Positions 34,256 through 43,031 of a stretch of DNA of 64,000 bases are shown one piece after another (positions within the stretch are counted from its first letter, which is position 1; every line of letters begins with the position of its first letter). The position numbers and the translations under genes were made by a program. Source of the stretch: Alphaproteobacteria bacterium (lineage in GTDB: Bacteria > Pseudomonadota > Alphaproteobacteria > Micropepsales > Micropepsaceae); assembly GCA_015654635.1 (NCBI GenBank), contig JAATGP010000022.1, positions 62,001 to 126,000 of the forward strand, read 5' to 3'. Below the pieces are notes generated by a model. The model made no database searches and was not told where the DNA came from. It worked only from the letters and a program-made list of their open reading frames with translations.

Positions 34256-35050
34256 TTGCTCCCGACGACCGACGATCCTGTCCGGCGTAAGCATCGCGAG
34301 CTTGAGAAGATCGCCATGACGGCGTTGCGCATGGCGCGGATTCTCACCGAATGCGGGGCGCGAGTGAAGGTGGTGCATGAGGGCGCCAGCCTCGTGGTGC
34401 GCGGGCTGGGCGTCGAGCCGGTCGGTATCCGCACCGGTTACGCCTCGCAGGAAATTACTGTGCGCAGCGGCGACAATACGATCACCCGCATGATGAGCAT
34501 GGGGCCGCATGGTGTGAATCATCGCCTCGACCATGCCATGCGCGCACTGGCCGTGCAGGTGTCGCAGGGCGGCATGAGTGCCGAAGCGGTTGAGCACGAG
34601 ATCGACCGGCTGGTGAAGGAAACCCCGCGCCATCCCCTATGGCTGGTGGCGCTGGCGGTGGGCTTGGCTTGCGCCGCCTTCGGCCGCCTGCTCGGGATTG
34701 ATTGGCTGGCTTTCGGGCCGGTTTTTGTGGGCGGCGGGCTGGGGCAGGCGGCGCGCATGCTGCTGCTCCGCCGAGGCGTGAATTCTTATGTCGTGGCCAC
34801 GGTGATCGGCTTTGTAGCCTCCGCTCTGGCCGGATTCGGATCCCATTTTCTGGACAGCGGCACCGTCAATCTTTCGATGATGGCGGCGATCCTGCTCCTG
34901 GTTCCGGGCGTGCCGATCACCAATGCCCAGACGGACATCATGGACGGCTATCCCTCCATGGGCAGCGCCCGCGCTGTCTCGGTGATGATGGTGATGATCT
35001 TTGCCACCACCGGCGTCTTGATTGCCGAATGGTTTTTGGGGATGCACTGA
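34256..35050 (+). CDS. Threonine/serine exporter ThrE-1 domain protein (YjjP-like)
   Basis: 264 residues. N-terminal soluble part RMARILTECGARVKVVHEGASLVVRGLG ... VSQGGMSAEAVEHEIDRL, then five hydrophobic segments including VPGVPITNAQTDIMDGYPSMGSARA, the DUF1212/ThrE signature. With the next gene it forms a two-component exporter; in E. coli YjjP/YjjB exports succinate, in Corynebacterium ThrE exports Thr/Ser. Listed from TTG at 34256; the ATG at 34316 with GAGAAGA upstream is a good alternative. Stop overlaps the next start (ATGA). Confidence 0.88.
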   Translation: MLPTTDDPVRRKHRELEKIAMTALRMARILTECGARVKVVHEGASLVVRGLGVEPVGIRTGYASQEITVRSGDNTITRMMSMGPHGVNHRLDHAMRALAVQVSQGGMSAEAVEHEIDRLVKETPRHPLWLVALAVGLACAAFGRLLGIDWLAFGPVFVGGGLGQAARMLLLRRGVNSYVVATVIGFVASALAGFGSHFLDSGTVNLSMMAAILLLVPGVPITNAQTDIMDGYPSMGSARAVSVMMVMIFATTGVLIAEWFLGMH

Positions 35051-35523
35051 TGGCTTTTGCGCCTCCAGATATCCTGTATCTTTTGCATCAGATCGTGTTC
35101 GGCGCCCTTGCGGCGGCCGGTTTCGGGGTGTTGTTCAATTTCGGTTTGCGTTCGCTGTTGTGGTGTGCCGCCGCCGGCGCGCTGGCTTTGGGTGTTCGCA
35201 CTCTGGGACAAGATGTCCATTGGAGCCTGGAAGCGGCCTCCTTTGTGGCGGCGGTCGTCACCAGTTGCGTCTCTACGATGCTGCGCCGCCCCTTGGGGCC
35301 CAGAGGCAATGCGGTGGCACTGGCGGGTTGTATCCCGATGGTGCCGGGGGCTTTTTTCGGCCAGGCCCTGCTCGGCATGCTGGCGGTGACCACCCCCCAT
35401 CCCGAGAACGCCGCCCTGATCCTGACCTCGACAGAGTATTTCTTACGTGTTTTCTTTACCTTGGCTGCGATCGGGGCAGGCCTCGCCATTCCCGCCCATC
35501 TCTTCCGCAACCCGGATTTCTGA
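35050..35523 (+). CDS. ThrE-2 (DUF3815) domain membrane protein (YjjB-like)
   Basis: 157 residues with about five TM helices. Signature FGVLFNFGLRSLLWCAAAGALALGVRTLGQ ... SFVAAVVTSCVSTMLRRPLGPRGNAVALAGCIPMVPGAFF. Length equals that of E. coli YjjB. Forms the second half of the split ThrE transporter with the preceding gene, with which it overlaps by one base. Substrate unknown (Thr/Ser or dicarboxylate). Confidence 0.88.
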   Translation: MAFAPPDILYLLHQIVFGALAAAGFGVLFNFGLRSLLWCAAAGALALGVRTLGQDVHWSLEAASFVAAVVTSCVSTMLRRPLGPRGNAVALAGCIPMVPGAFFGQALLGMLAVTTPHPENAALILTSTEYFLRVFFTLAAIGAGLAIPAHLFRNPDF

Positions 35524-35593
35524 GCGCGGACCTGGTTAACGACTTGGAAACATGCGGCAGGGCATGGTTACCAGTGTCGAACCGGAAGAGGCC

Positions 35594-36814
35594 ATGATTA
35601 GGGTTCTCCTACTCATCATTTATGCGCTGGCAAGCGCCACGCTTGGCTGTTTGGCCGGGATGGTGCAGGGCATCGCTGTCGGCATTCTGTGCGGCGCCGT
35701 CGCCTTCCTCTTTATGGTAGAGGCCGACAGTGCGATCTGCCGTGCCCGGGATCGCAAGAAACACAACAAAGAAATCGCTGGGCTGAAGCGCACAGGCGCT
35801 GCCGTACAAAAGGCCATCAGCGAAACCCAAAGCCGTATGGACGAAGTTTCCAAGACCATGGAGGCGCGCTCCACCGCCCAGAACAAGAAAATCGTCTCCG
35901 AGCTGCAAGTGCTCGAAAGTTTGATGAAGGAATTTGCGCATCGCATTTCCGACAAGGCCAAGCATGAGGTTGGTGGCCATCCCGCCGGTGCGCCAGCCAA
36001 CCTCGACCAAGTTGCCGAGCCCGAACTGTTGGAAGTGATCCGGTCCTCCCTAGAAGAGAACCGCGTCGATCTTTATCTGCAACCGACCGTCAGCCTGCCA
36101 CAGCGCAAGGTGCGTTTTTACGAAGCGCTGTCGCGCCTCAGATCCGAAAACGGCTCGATCATCATGCCGGCGCAGTATATCAAGATCGCGGCGCCTGCCG
36201 GGCTGATGAGCGTGGTCGATAATCTGTTGCTGTTCCGCTGTGTGCAGATCGTGCGCCGCATGATGACCAAGAACCGCTCCATCGGCGTCTTCTGCAACAT
36301 CTCCGGCGATACGCTGCGCGATGGCGAGTTCTTCCCGCAATTCATCGATTATATGCAGCATAACCGCGACCTCGGCGGCCAAATGGTGTTTGAGTTCAGC
36401 CAAGATGCGGTGCTGAAAGCGGGTAAGGAAGGCGAGGCCAATCTGAAGCGGCTCAACGCGCTCGGCTTTGCACTCTCGATGGACAATATCAAAACGCTGG
36501 CGCTGGATTTTCCCAAGCTGCGCTCCTTGGGCTTTTCCTATTTGAAAGTGCGCTGCGACATGCTGACCAAGGGTATGGGCGCCTCTGGGGCGGTGGTGGC
36601 GGCGGAGGATTTCAAGAATCTCCTTGCCCGGCACGGTCTCAATCTGATTGCCGAGCGGGTCGAAGACGAAAAGACGGTGCTACAGTTGCTCGATTATGCC
36701 GTCGATTTTGCCCAGGGCTATCTCTTCGGCGAACCCCGCGCGGTGCGCGGCGATGCGGTTAAGCCGGTCGAGATGCCTTCGGCTATGGTACTGCCCTTGC
36801 GCAAATCGGCCTAA
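35594..36814 (+). CDS. TipF-like degenerate EAL-domain protein
   Basis: 406 residues. Two N-terminal membrane segments (RVLLLIIYALASATLGC and VQGIAVGILCGAVAFLFMV), a coiled coil (about 50-120, ETQSRMDEVSKTMEARST), then an EAL domain. EAL is kept in FYEALSRLR, but other catalytic motifs are changed: VFEFSQDAV for E-x-T-E, LSMDNIKTLAL for DDFG, IAERVEDE for AEGVE. It probably binds rather than hydrolyses c-di-GMP. Architecture matches Caulobacter TipF, which directs polar flagellum assembly. Start at 35594 (GGAAGAGG upstream) rather than 35552. Confidence 0.75.
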   Translation: MIRVLLLIIYALASATLGCLAGMVQGIAVGILCGAVAFLFMVEADSAICRARDRKKHNKEIAGLKRTGAAVQKAISETQSRMDEVSKTMEARSTAQNKKIVSELQVLESLMKEFAHRISDKAKHEVGGHPAGAPANLDQVAEPELLEVIRSSLEENRVDLYLQPTVSLPQRKVRFYEALSRLRSENGSIIMPAQYIKIAAPAGLMSVVDNLLLFRCVQIVRRMMTKNRSIGVFCNISGDTLRDGEFFPQFIDYMQHNRDLGGQMVFEFSQDAVLKAGKEGEANLKRLNALGFALSMDNIKTLALDFPKLRSLGFSYLKVRCDMLTKGMGASGAVVAAEDFKNLLARHGLNLIAERVEDEKTVLQLLDYAVDFAQGYLFGEPRAVRGDAVKPVEMPSAMVLPLRKSA

Positions 36815-36918
36815 GCCAAACCGGTCTGAGCAAAACGCGCTCCTTGGCGGGCCTGCCGATACCCGGTATAGGCACCTCTCGAAATTCAGCCCCCGGGCGT
36901 TCTTGAAGTTGTGGATTT

Positions 36919-37764
36919 ATGACCGGTTCTCCAATTCTGGTTGCGGGCCTCGGCGTTCTCGCGGCGGATTACGACGCGCTCATTTGTGATGTTTGGGGCG
37001 TCGTGCATGACGGCACCAAGGCGCACGCCTCCGCGGTGGAGGCTCTGGTGCGTTTTCGTGAGGAGCGGGGAAGGGTCGTTCTGTTGACCAATGCCCCCCG
37101 GCCGCCCGAGGGCATCCGGGCCATGCTGCGCCAATTTGGGGTTCCGGATGATGCCTATGATGCCATTGTCACCAGCGGCGGTGCCGCGCGAGACGACCTG
37201 ATCCTGCGGGCCCATGGCGGCAGGCTCAAGCTGATGCATATCGGTCCAGAACGCGATACGCCGGTGTTCGAGGGCCTCGATGTCGAACTGACGGGGCCGG
37301 AGGATGCCGACGTCGTGCTTTGCACCGGTCTCTACGATGACGATGTTGAAACACCGGAGGACTACCTGGGCATTCTGGGGCAGATGAAGGCGCGCGCGCT
37401 GACCATGATTTGCGCCAACCCCGATTTGTTCGCGCCGCGGGCTGGAAAGCTGGTGCCTTGTGCCGGGGGGATCGCCAAGCTTTACGAAAATATGGGCGGA
37501 TCAGTCGCTTATTACGGCAAACCGAAGCCGCCGATTTACGCAACGGCGCTTAAGGCAATCGGCGAGGGCGCCCGCATTCTGGTGATCGGCGATGCGCTGG
37601 AAACGGATATTGCTGGCGCCAACATTATGGGGTTCGATGCCTTGTTTGTTGCCCACGGACTGCACAAAGATGAGCTGGGTGATTTGACACCCGAAGGATT
37701 GGCGACCCTGTTCGCCCATCATGGCCTTGCGGCACGCGCGGCGGTCGATGTTCTGAAGTGGTAG
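36919..37764 (+). CDS. HAD superfamily class IIA phosphatase (TIGR01459 type)
   Basis: 281 residues. Motif I ICDVWGVVHDG, motif II LLTNAPRPP, motif III YYGKPKPPIYATAL, motif IV VIGDALETDIAGAN. NagD/class IIA fold with a large cap. The DVWGV variant corresponds to the family I recall as TIGR01459, often next to ribF in alphaproteobacteria, which suggests a flavin or nucleotide phosphatase role, unproven. Gap to ribF is 16 bp. Confidence 0.85.
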   Translation: MTGSPILVAGLGVLAADYDALICDVWGVVHDGTKAHASAVEALVRFREERGRVVLLTNAPRPPEGIRAMLRQFGVPDDAYDAIVTSGGAARDDLILRAHGGRLKLMHIGPERDTPVFEGLDVELTGPEDADVVLCTGLYDDDVETPEDYLGILGQMKARALTMICANPDLFAPRAGKLVPCAGGIAKLYENMGGSVAYYGKPKPPIYATALKAIGEGARILVIGDALETDIAGANIMGFDALFVAHGLHKDELGDLTPEGLATLFAHHGLAARAAVDVLKW

Positions 37765-37780
37765 AAGCGAAGGTCGAACC

Positions 37781-38737
37781 ATGATCCTCGACATGCGGGT
37801 TTTCCGTCACCTCGCCGATATCCCGCCCGCCTTTCAGGGAGCGGTCGTGGCCATCGGCAATTTCGATGGCGTCCATCTTGGCCATCAAGCGCTGATTGCG
37901 CAGGCGATGCGCCATGCCGAAGCGCTGAAGGTGCCTTGCGCGGTGTTGTGTTTCGAGCCCTCCAGCCGCGAATTCTTCCGCCCGGGAGCCGAGCCGGTGC
38001 GCCTGACCCCGTTCCGCAGCAAAGCCCATCGCTTGGCGGCGCTGGGGGTGGATGCCATGTTCGCGCTCGCCTTCGATGCCGATATGGCGCGCCAATCGGC
38101 GCAGGATTTTGTGCTCGACACGCTGGTGGGCGGCCTCAAAGCCAATTGCATCGTGGTGGGCTCGGATTTCCGCTTCGGGCATGGGCGCGGCGGCAATGCC
38201 ACGGTGCTGGCCTATATGGGGGCGATGGAAGGCTTCGGTGTCGAGGTTTTCCCGACCGTGATGGCCGGCAGCGATGAAAAGATATCGTCGACCCTGATCC
38301 GTTCGCATTTGCGGGCTGGCAATCCGGGTGAGGCGGCGCGGCTGCTGGGCCGCCCCTTTGCCATCGAGGGCCGGGTGGAGCATGGCGACCAGCGCGGTCG
38401 TACGCTGGGCTTTCCCACCGCCAATATGACGCTCGACGGCTATATCCACCCCACGTTCGGCATCTATGCGGTGCGGATTGGTATTTACGAGGGCGATGTC
38501 GAAGTGGCCCGCCACAATGGCGTCGCCAATCTCGGCATCCGGCCCATGTACAAGGCGAAAGAGCCGCTGCTGGAAACCTTCTTGTTCGACTTCGACGGCG
38601 ATCTTTACGGCAAACACCTGTCGGTGGAGCTGATCGCTTATCTGCGGCCAGAGGCCAAATTTGCCAGCGTTAACGATCTCGTCGCCCAGATGGGCCGCGA
38701 CAAGGAGCAGGCAAGGGCCATTCTGGCTGGGGGGTGA
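37781..38737 (+). CDS. ribF: Bifunctional riboflavin kinase / FAD synthetase
   Basis: 318 residues. N-terminal FMN adenylyltransferase: IGNFDGVHLGHQALI, VVGSDFRFGHGRGGNATVL and ISSTLIRSHLRAG; C-terminal kinase: RPFAIEGRVEHGDQRGRTLGFPTANM, HNGVANLGIRPM, LLETFLFDFDGDLYGK. Makes FMN and FAD. Operonic with the preceding HAD gene. Confidence 0.96.
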   Translation: MILDMRVFRHLADIPPAFQGAVVAIGNFDGVHLGHQALIAQAMRHAEALKVPCAVLCFEPSSREFFRPGAEPVRLTPFRSKAHRLAALGVDAMFALAFDADMARQSAQDFVLDTLVGGLKANCIVVGSDFRFGHGRGGNATVLAYMGAMEGFGVEVFPTVMAGSDEKISSTLIRSHLRAGNPGEAARLLGRPFAIEGRVEHGDQRGRTLGFPTANMTLDGYIHPTFGIYAVRIGIYEGDVEVARHNGVANLGIRPMYKAKEPLLETFLFDFDGDLYGKHLSVELIAYLRPEAKFASVNDLVAQMGRDKEQARAILAGG

Positions 38738-38895
38738 AGGCCGCTGGACCCATCCCCATCCCCCTGTTAAAAGGTCGCTTTCCGAGCGGAAACTGACAAT
38801 GGTAATCCGGCTGATGACGCGAATTCGCTACCCGGCTCCGTAATTCGGGGACCGGGAAAAGCCGCCATTTTTTTCACTCCGCCAAGGCCGATTCA

Positions 38896-41835
38896 ATGTC
38901 CAAAAATTCCGACGACACGGGCGCGAAAGACTACCGCGCCACCCTTTTCCTGCCTCAGACCGAATTTCCGATGAAAGCCGGGTTGCCCCAGGCCGAGCCA
39001 AAATGGCTGGCCAAATGGGAAGCCGAAGACCTTTACGGCCGCATCCGCAGCCAGGCCAAGGGCCGCCCGCTATTCATTTTGCACGACGGCCCGCCCTATG
39101 CGAATGGCGAGATTCACTCCGGCACGGGTCTGAACAAGATTCTGAAGGATTTCGTCATCCGCTCGCAGACCATGATGGGCAAGGACGCGCCCTACGTGCC
39201 GGGCTGGGATTGCCACGGCCTGCCGATTGAATGGAAGATCGAGGAAAAATATCGCGCCAAGGGCAAGTCGAAAGACGATGTGCCGATCAGCGAGTTGCGC
39301 ACCGATTGCCGCGAGTTTGCGCTCTCCTGGATCGATGTGCAGCGTGGTCAGTTCAAGCGCCTGGGGGTGATGGGCGAATGGGCCCATCCCTACACCACGA
39401 TGAACTACAAGGCCGAAGCGACGATTGCCGGCGAGCTGCACAAGTTTCTCGCCAATGGTTTGCTCTATCGCGGCTTCAGGCCCGTGATGTGGTCGCCGGT
39501 GGAAAAGACCGCCCTGGCAGAAGCCGAGATCGAATATCACGAGAAAACCTCGCCGACGATCTATGTGAAATTTCCAGTCATGAAATGGGACGTGCGGGGC
39601 GTCCTAGAAGATGCACCGTCTGCAGCAGCCGTTGATCGGGCGAATGTACTCGATGGTGCATCCGTCGTCATTTGGACGACGACACCTTGGACCATCCCCG
39701 GTAACCGAGCGATTTCTTATTCGCCAACGATGAGCTACGCCCTCTATGAGGTCGCGGATGTTCTCGAAGGGTCTTTTGCGGTTAAGGGCGAGAAGCTTCT
39801 TTTGGCTGCTGATCTGGCAGAAACGGTTGCTCAACACGCCAAATTGACTTTGAGCTACATCGGAACAGTCGATGCTTCAACGCTCACCTGCGCCCATCCT
39901 TTTGCGGGCAAGGGCTATGACTTCCCAGTGCCATTGCTCGCGGGCGAGCATGTGACTGCCGATACCGGCACAGGCTTTGTGCATACCGCGCCGGGACATG
40001 GCGAGGACGATTTCGAGATTGTGCTGGAGAAGCTGGGCAAGGATTATCCCGCCAAAAATCCCGATGCCTTCGCCGTCATCACTGCCGATGGTGCTTTTGC
40101 GCCGAATGTGCCGATCTTTGCCGGCAAATACATTCTGTCGCGCGATGGCAAAAAGGATGGCGATGCCAATGGCGCCGTCATCAAAGAGCTGATCGCCGAC
40201 GGCAAGCTGCTGGCGAAGGGTTCGCTGCGCCATCAATATCCCCATTCCTGGCGCTCCAAGGCGCCGGTGATTTTCCGCGCTACGCCGCAATGGTTTGCCG
40301 CCATGGACAAGCCGTTTGAGGGCTCGAACGGCAAGACGCTACGCCAGCTCGCGGTGCAAGCCATCGCCGATACGCGCTGGTATCCGGCGGCGGGCGCCAA
40401 CCGCATCGGCTCGATGGTGGAAGGCCGCCCCGACTGGGTGCTGTCGCGCCAGCGCGCCTGGGGCGTACCGCTCGCCATCTTTGTCGAGAAGGCCACCGGT
40501 AAGCTTCTCAATGATGCCGCCGTGAACGCGCGCATTGTGGAGGCCTTCAAGAGCGAAGGCGCCGATGCTTGGTTTAATTCGCCTGCGGAGCGTTTCCTGG
40601 GCGAAGGCAAGAACGCGAGCGATTACGAGCAGATCAAAGACATTTTGGATGTCTGGTTCGATTCCGGCTCGACGCATGTTTTCACGGTCGAAAAGCCGGT
40701 CGAGCCGTCCTGGCCGCAAAAGGATCAAGCCGACCTGTATTTGGAAGGCTCCGATCAGCATCGCGGCTGGTTCCAGTCTTCGCTCTTGGAAGGCTGCGCC
40801 ACCACCGGACATGCGCCGTACAAGGCGGTTCTCACCCACGGTTTCGTGCTGGATGAGAAGGGCTATAAGATGTCGAAATCGCTCGGCAACACAGTGTTGC
40901 CGCAGACGATTGCCGATTCCAACGGCGCCGATATTCTGCGCCTGTGGGCCGCGTCGTCTGATTTCACGCAGGATTTGCGCATCGGCGGCGAGATCATCAA
41001 GGCCAATGTCGAATCTTATCGCCGCTTGCGCAACACCATCCGCTTCATGCTGGCCAATCTTGCCGGATTCTCGGACGCCGAACGCATCGGCGTGGAAGAG
41101 ATGCCGGAGCTGGAGCGCTACATCCTGGCGAAACTTGCCGAACTCGATGGCGTCGTGAACCGCGGTTACGCGGACTACGATTTCAACCGCGTCTTCAATG
41201 CGCTGTTCAATTTCTGCACCAACGAATTGTCGGCCTTCTATTTCGATATCCGCAAGGACGCGCTGTATTGCGATCCGGTGAACTCGGTTCGCCGCCGGGC
41301 CGCCCGCACGGTGACGGAAGAGGCGTTCCGGCGCATCGTCACCTGGATGGCGCCGATCTTGTGCTTCACCATGGAGGAAGCCTGGACGTTGCGTTACGGC
41401 GCCGACAGCGTGCATCTGCAACTCTTTCCTGAGACGCCCGCCGCCTGGGCCTCGCCGTCGTTGATTGAGAAGTGGAATCGCATTCGCACCTTGCGCCGGG
41501 TCGTCACCGGGGCGCTGGAAGTGGCCCGCCGCGACAAGATTATCGGCGCCAGTCTGGAAGCCGCGCCCGTGCTTTATGTTTCAGATGCAGCCGATAGCGC
41601 TATCCTGAAGGGCATCGATCTGGCGGAAATCGCCATCACCTCCGCCGCCCATGTCTCTATCAAAGAGCCGCCGGCGGATGCTTTCCGGCTTGCCGATGTT
41701 GCGGGTGTCGCCGCCACGTTCCATCATGCCGAAGGCGACAAATGCGCGCGTTGCTGGATGGTGCTACCGGAGGTTGGAAAAATCCCCGATCATCCTGACC
41801 TGTGCCAACGCTGCAGCGGAGCGGTGACGGAATGA
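38896..41835 (+). CDS. ileS: Isoleucyl-tRNA synthetase
   Basis: 979 residues, class I aaRS. Rossmann entry GPPYANGEIHSGTGLNKILKD, where the HIGH signature reads HSGT (residues 74-77); editing domain with WTTTPWTIPGN; KMSKS at residues 658-662; C-terminal zinc site CARCWMVLPEVGK...CQRC. Alphaproteobacterial-type IleS of this length. Codon use around 39600-39900 in the editing domain is AT-richer (more GCT, GCA, CTT). Overlaps lspA by 4 bp. Confidence 0.96.
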   Translation: MSKNSDDTGAKDYRATLFLPQTEFPMKAGLPQAEPKWLAKWEAEDLYGRIRSQAKGRPLFILHDGPPYANGEIHSGTGLNKILKDFVIRSQTMMGKDAPYVPGWDCHGLPIEWKIEEKYRAKGKSKDDVPISELRTDCREFALSWIDVQRGQFKRLGVMGEWAHPYTTMNYKAEATIAGELHKFLANGLLYRGFRPVMWSPVEKTALAEAEIEYHEKTSPTIYVKFPVMKWDVRGVLEDAPSAAAVDRANVLDGASVVIWTTTPWTIPGNRAISYSPTMSYALYEVADVLEGSFAVKGEKLLLAADLAETVAQHAKLTLSYIGTVDASTLTCAHPFAGKGYDFPVPLLAGEHVTADTGTGFVHTAPGHGEDDFEIVLEKLGKDYPAKNPDAFAVITADGAFAPNVPIFAGKYILSRDGKKDGDANGAVIKELIADGKLLAKGSLRHQYPHSWRSKAPVIFRATPQWFAAMDKPFEGSNGKTLRQLAVQAIADTRWYPAAGANRIGSMVEGRPDWVLSRQRAWGVPLAIFVEKATGKLLNDAAVNARIVEAFKSEGADAWFNSPAERFLGEGKNASDYEQIKDILDVWFDSGSTHVFTVEKPVEPSWPQKDQADLYLEGSDQHRGWFQSSLLEGCATTGHAPYKAVLTHGFVLDEKGYKMSKSLGNTVLPQTIADSNGADILRLWAASSDFTQDLRIGGEIIKANVESYRRLRNTIRFMLANLAGFSDAERIGVEEMPELERYILAKLAELDGVVNRGYADYDFNRVFNALFNFCTNELSAFYFDIRKDALYCDPVNSVRRRAARTVTEEAFRRIVTWMAPILCFTMEEAWTLRYGADSVHLQLFPETPAAWASPSLIEKWNRIRTLRRVVTGALEVARRDKIIGASLEAAPVLYVSDAADSAILKGIDLAEIAITSAAHVSIKEPPADAFRLADVAGVAATFHHAEGDKCARCWMVLPEVGKIPDHPDLCQRCSGAVTE

Positions 41836-42335
41836 ATATACGTGATGCCGGGCTTCTGGTCGCAGGGACGACCTTTGTGCTCGACCAAGCCTCCAAGATG
41901 ATCCTTTTGTATGGGGTTGGTTTCGCCCACGCCCCGCAGGGGGCCGCCATCGAGGTATTGCCGTTTTTTAATCTGCTATTGGTCTGGAATCCGGGCATCA
42001 GTCTTGGTTTGTTTCCGGCCTCCAGTGTTGAAGGCACCGTATTTCTGGCAACCTTCCAGATGATTGCGGTGGGCGTGCTGAGTTGGTGGTTATGGTTTGT
42101 CCGCAAACGGACGCTGGCGATCGGTTTGGGGATGGTCATCGGCGGCGCCTTGGGCAACCTGATCGATCGTTTGGTTTACGGCAAGGTGGCCGACTTCTTC
42201 CACCTTCATAGCTTCGGTTATGATTTTTACGTATTCAACGTCGCGGATGCAGCAATCACCTTTGGCGTAATCGGTTTGCTGTATGATGCCTTGACGAACC
42301 CCGACCCGCACCACGGCGCGGGACAGAAGGAGTAA
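41832..42335 (+). CDS. lspA: Lipoprotein signal peptidase II
   Basis: 167 residues with four TM helices. Aspartyl protease residues lie in GGALGNLIDRLVYGKVADFFHL (Asp) and FNVADAAITFGV (Asp). The usual N-x-G-x-x-F/A-G motif reads VWNPGISLGLF. Cleaves prolipoproteins before the lipid-modified Cys. The ATGA overlap with ileS is a classic arrangement, and the next gene encodes one of its likely substrates. Confidence 0.95.
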   Translation: MNIRDAGLLVAGTTFVLDQASKMILLYGVGFAHAPQGAAIEVLPFFNLLLVWNPGISLGLFPASSVEGTVFLATFQMIAVGVLSWWLWFVRKRTLAIGLGMVIGGALGNLIDRLVYGKVADFFHLHSFGYDFYVFNVADAAITFGVIGLLYDALTNPDPHHGAGQKE

Positions 42336-42338
42336 CCG

Positions 42339-42914
42339 ATGAACATCCGTATGCTGCGATACGCTGCGCTCCTCTGCGTTTCGGCCATCGCCCTTTCCGG
42401 CTGCGATACGCTGCGCTCGGCCGCTGGCATGGAAAAGAGTGCGCCCGATGAGTTTGCCGTCACCACCAAGGCGCCGCTGGTGATCCCGCCGGATTATAAC
42501 TTGGTGCCGCCGCGCCCCGGTGCGGTGCCGACCAACCAGGTTGAGCCGACCGAGGCTGCGGAAGGTGCGCTGTTCGGCAACGATCCGGCCACCATCGCAG
42601 CACAGCTGCCCAATACCTATAGCGACAGCGAGAAGATGCTGCTCGCCAATGCCAAGGTACAAAACATCGATCCGCAGATTCACCAGAATCTGGCCTCCGA
42701 TTATAAGAACATGGTCGGCGCCGACGACGGTTTCACCAAGGACATCCTGTTCTGGCAGAAGCCCAAGGACGAGACCAACGCTCCGCTCGACGCCGACAAG
42801 GAAGCCAAGGCCCTGGGTGACAAGCGGGCCGGCCAGGACGGCAAGCCTGCTGCTGCCCCGCCGCCGCCGAAAGAAGACAGCGGCTGGTTCGGCGGTTTGT
42901 TCGACTGGTTCTGA
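42339..42914 (+). CDS. DUF3035 lipoprotein
   Basis: 191 residues. Lipobox ALSGC (about Cys21). Conserved core APDEFAVTTKAPLVIPPDYNLVPPRPG, which is the DUF3035 signature, then low-complexity and a Pro-rich stretch (AAAPPPPKED), ending with aromatic GWFGGLFDWF. Envelope lipoprotein of unknown function; the position between lspA and M16 proteases is conserved in alphaproteobacteria as I recall. Confidence 0.85.
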   Translation: MNIRMLRYAALLCVSAIALSGCDTLRSAAGMEKSAPDEFAVTTKAPLVIPPDYNLVPPRPGAVPTNQVEPTEAAEGALFGNDPATIAAQLPNTYSDSEKMLLANAKVQNIDPQIHQNLASDYKNMVGADDGFTKDILFWQKPKDETNAPLDADKEAKALGDKRAGQDGKPAAAPPPPKEDSGWFGGLFDWF

Positions 42915-43031
42915 TAACCGCCTTACTGGCCTATACTGACGGCGGGTGCCCCTTGAGGCCCCGTCGTTTTCGTGTTGGGGCGCTTGAATGCTATGTCGTT
43001 GCGGTGGGTGATTTCTGAGATGCGATGGGCG

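Noticed and set aside
38738..38895. T-box or attenuator in front of ileS
   Set aside because: No terminator hairpin, T-box motif or leader peptide with Ile codons was seen in the 158-bp spacer.
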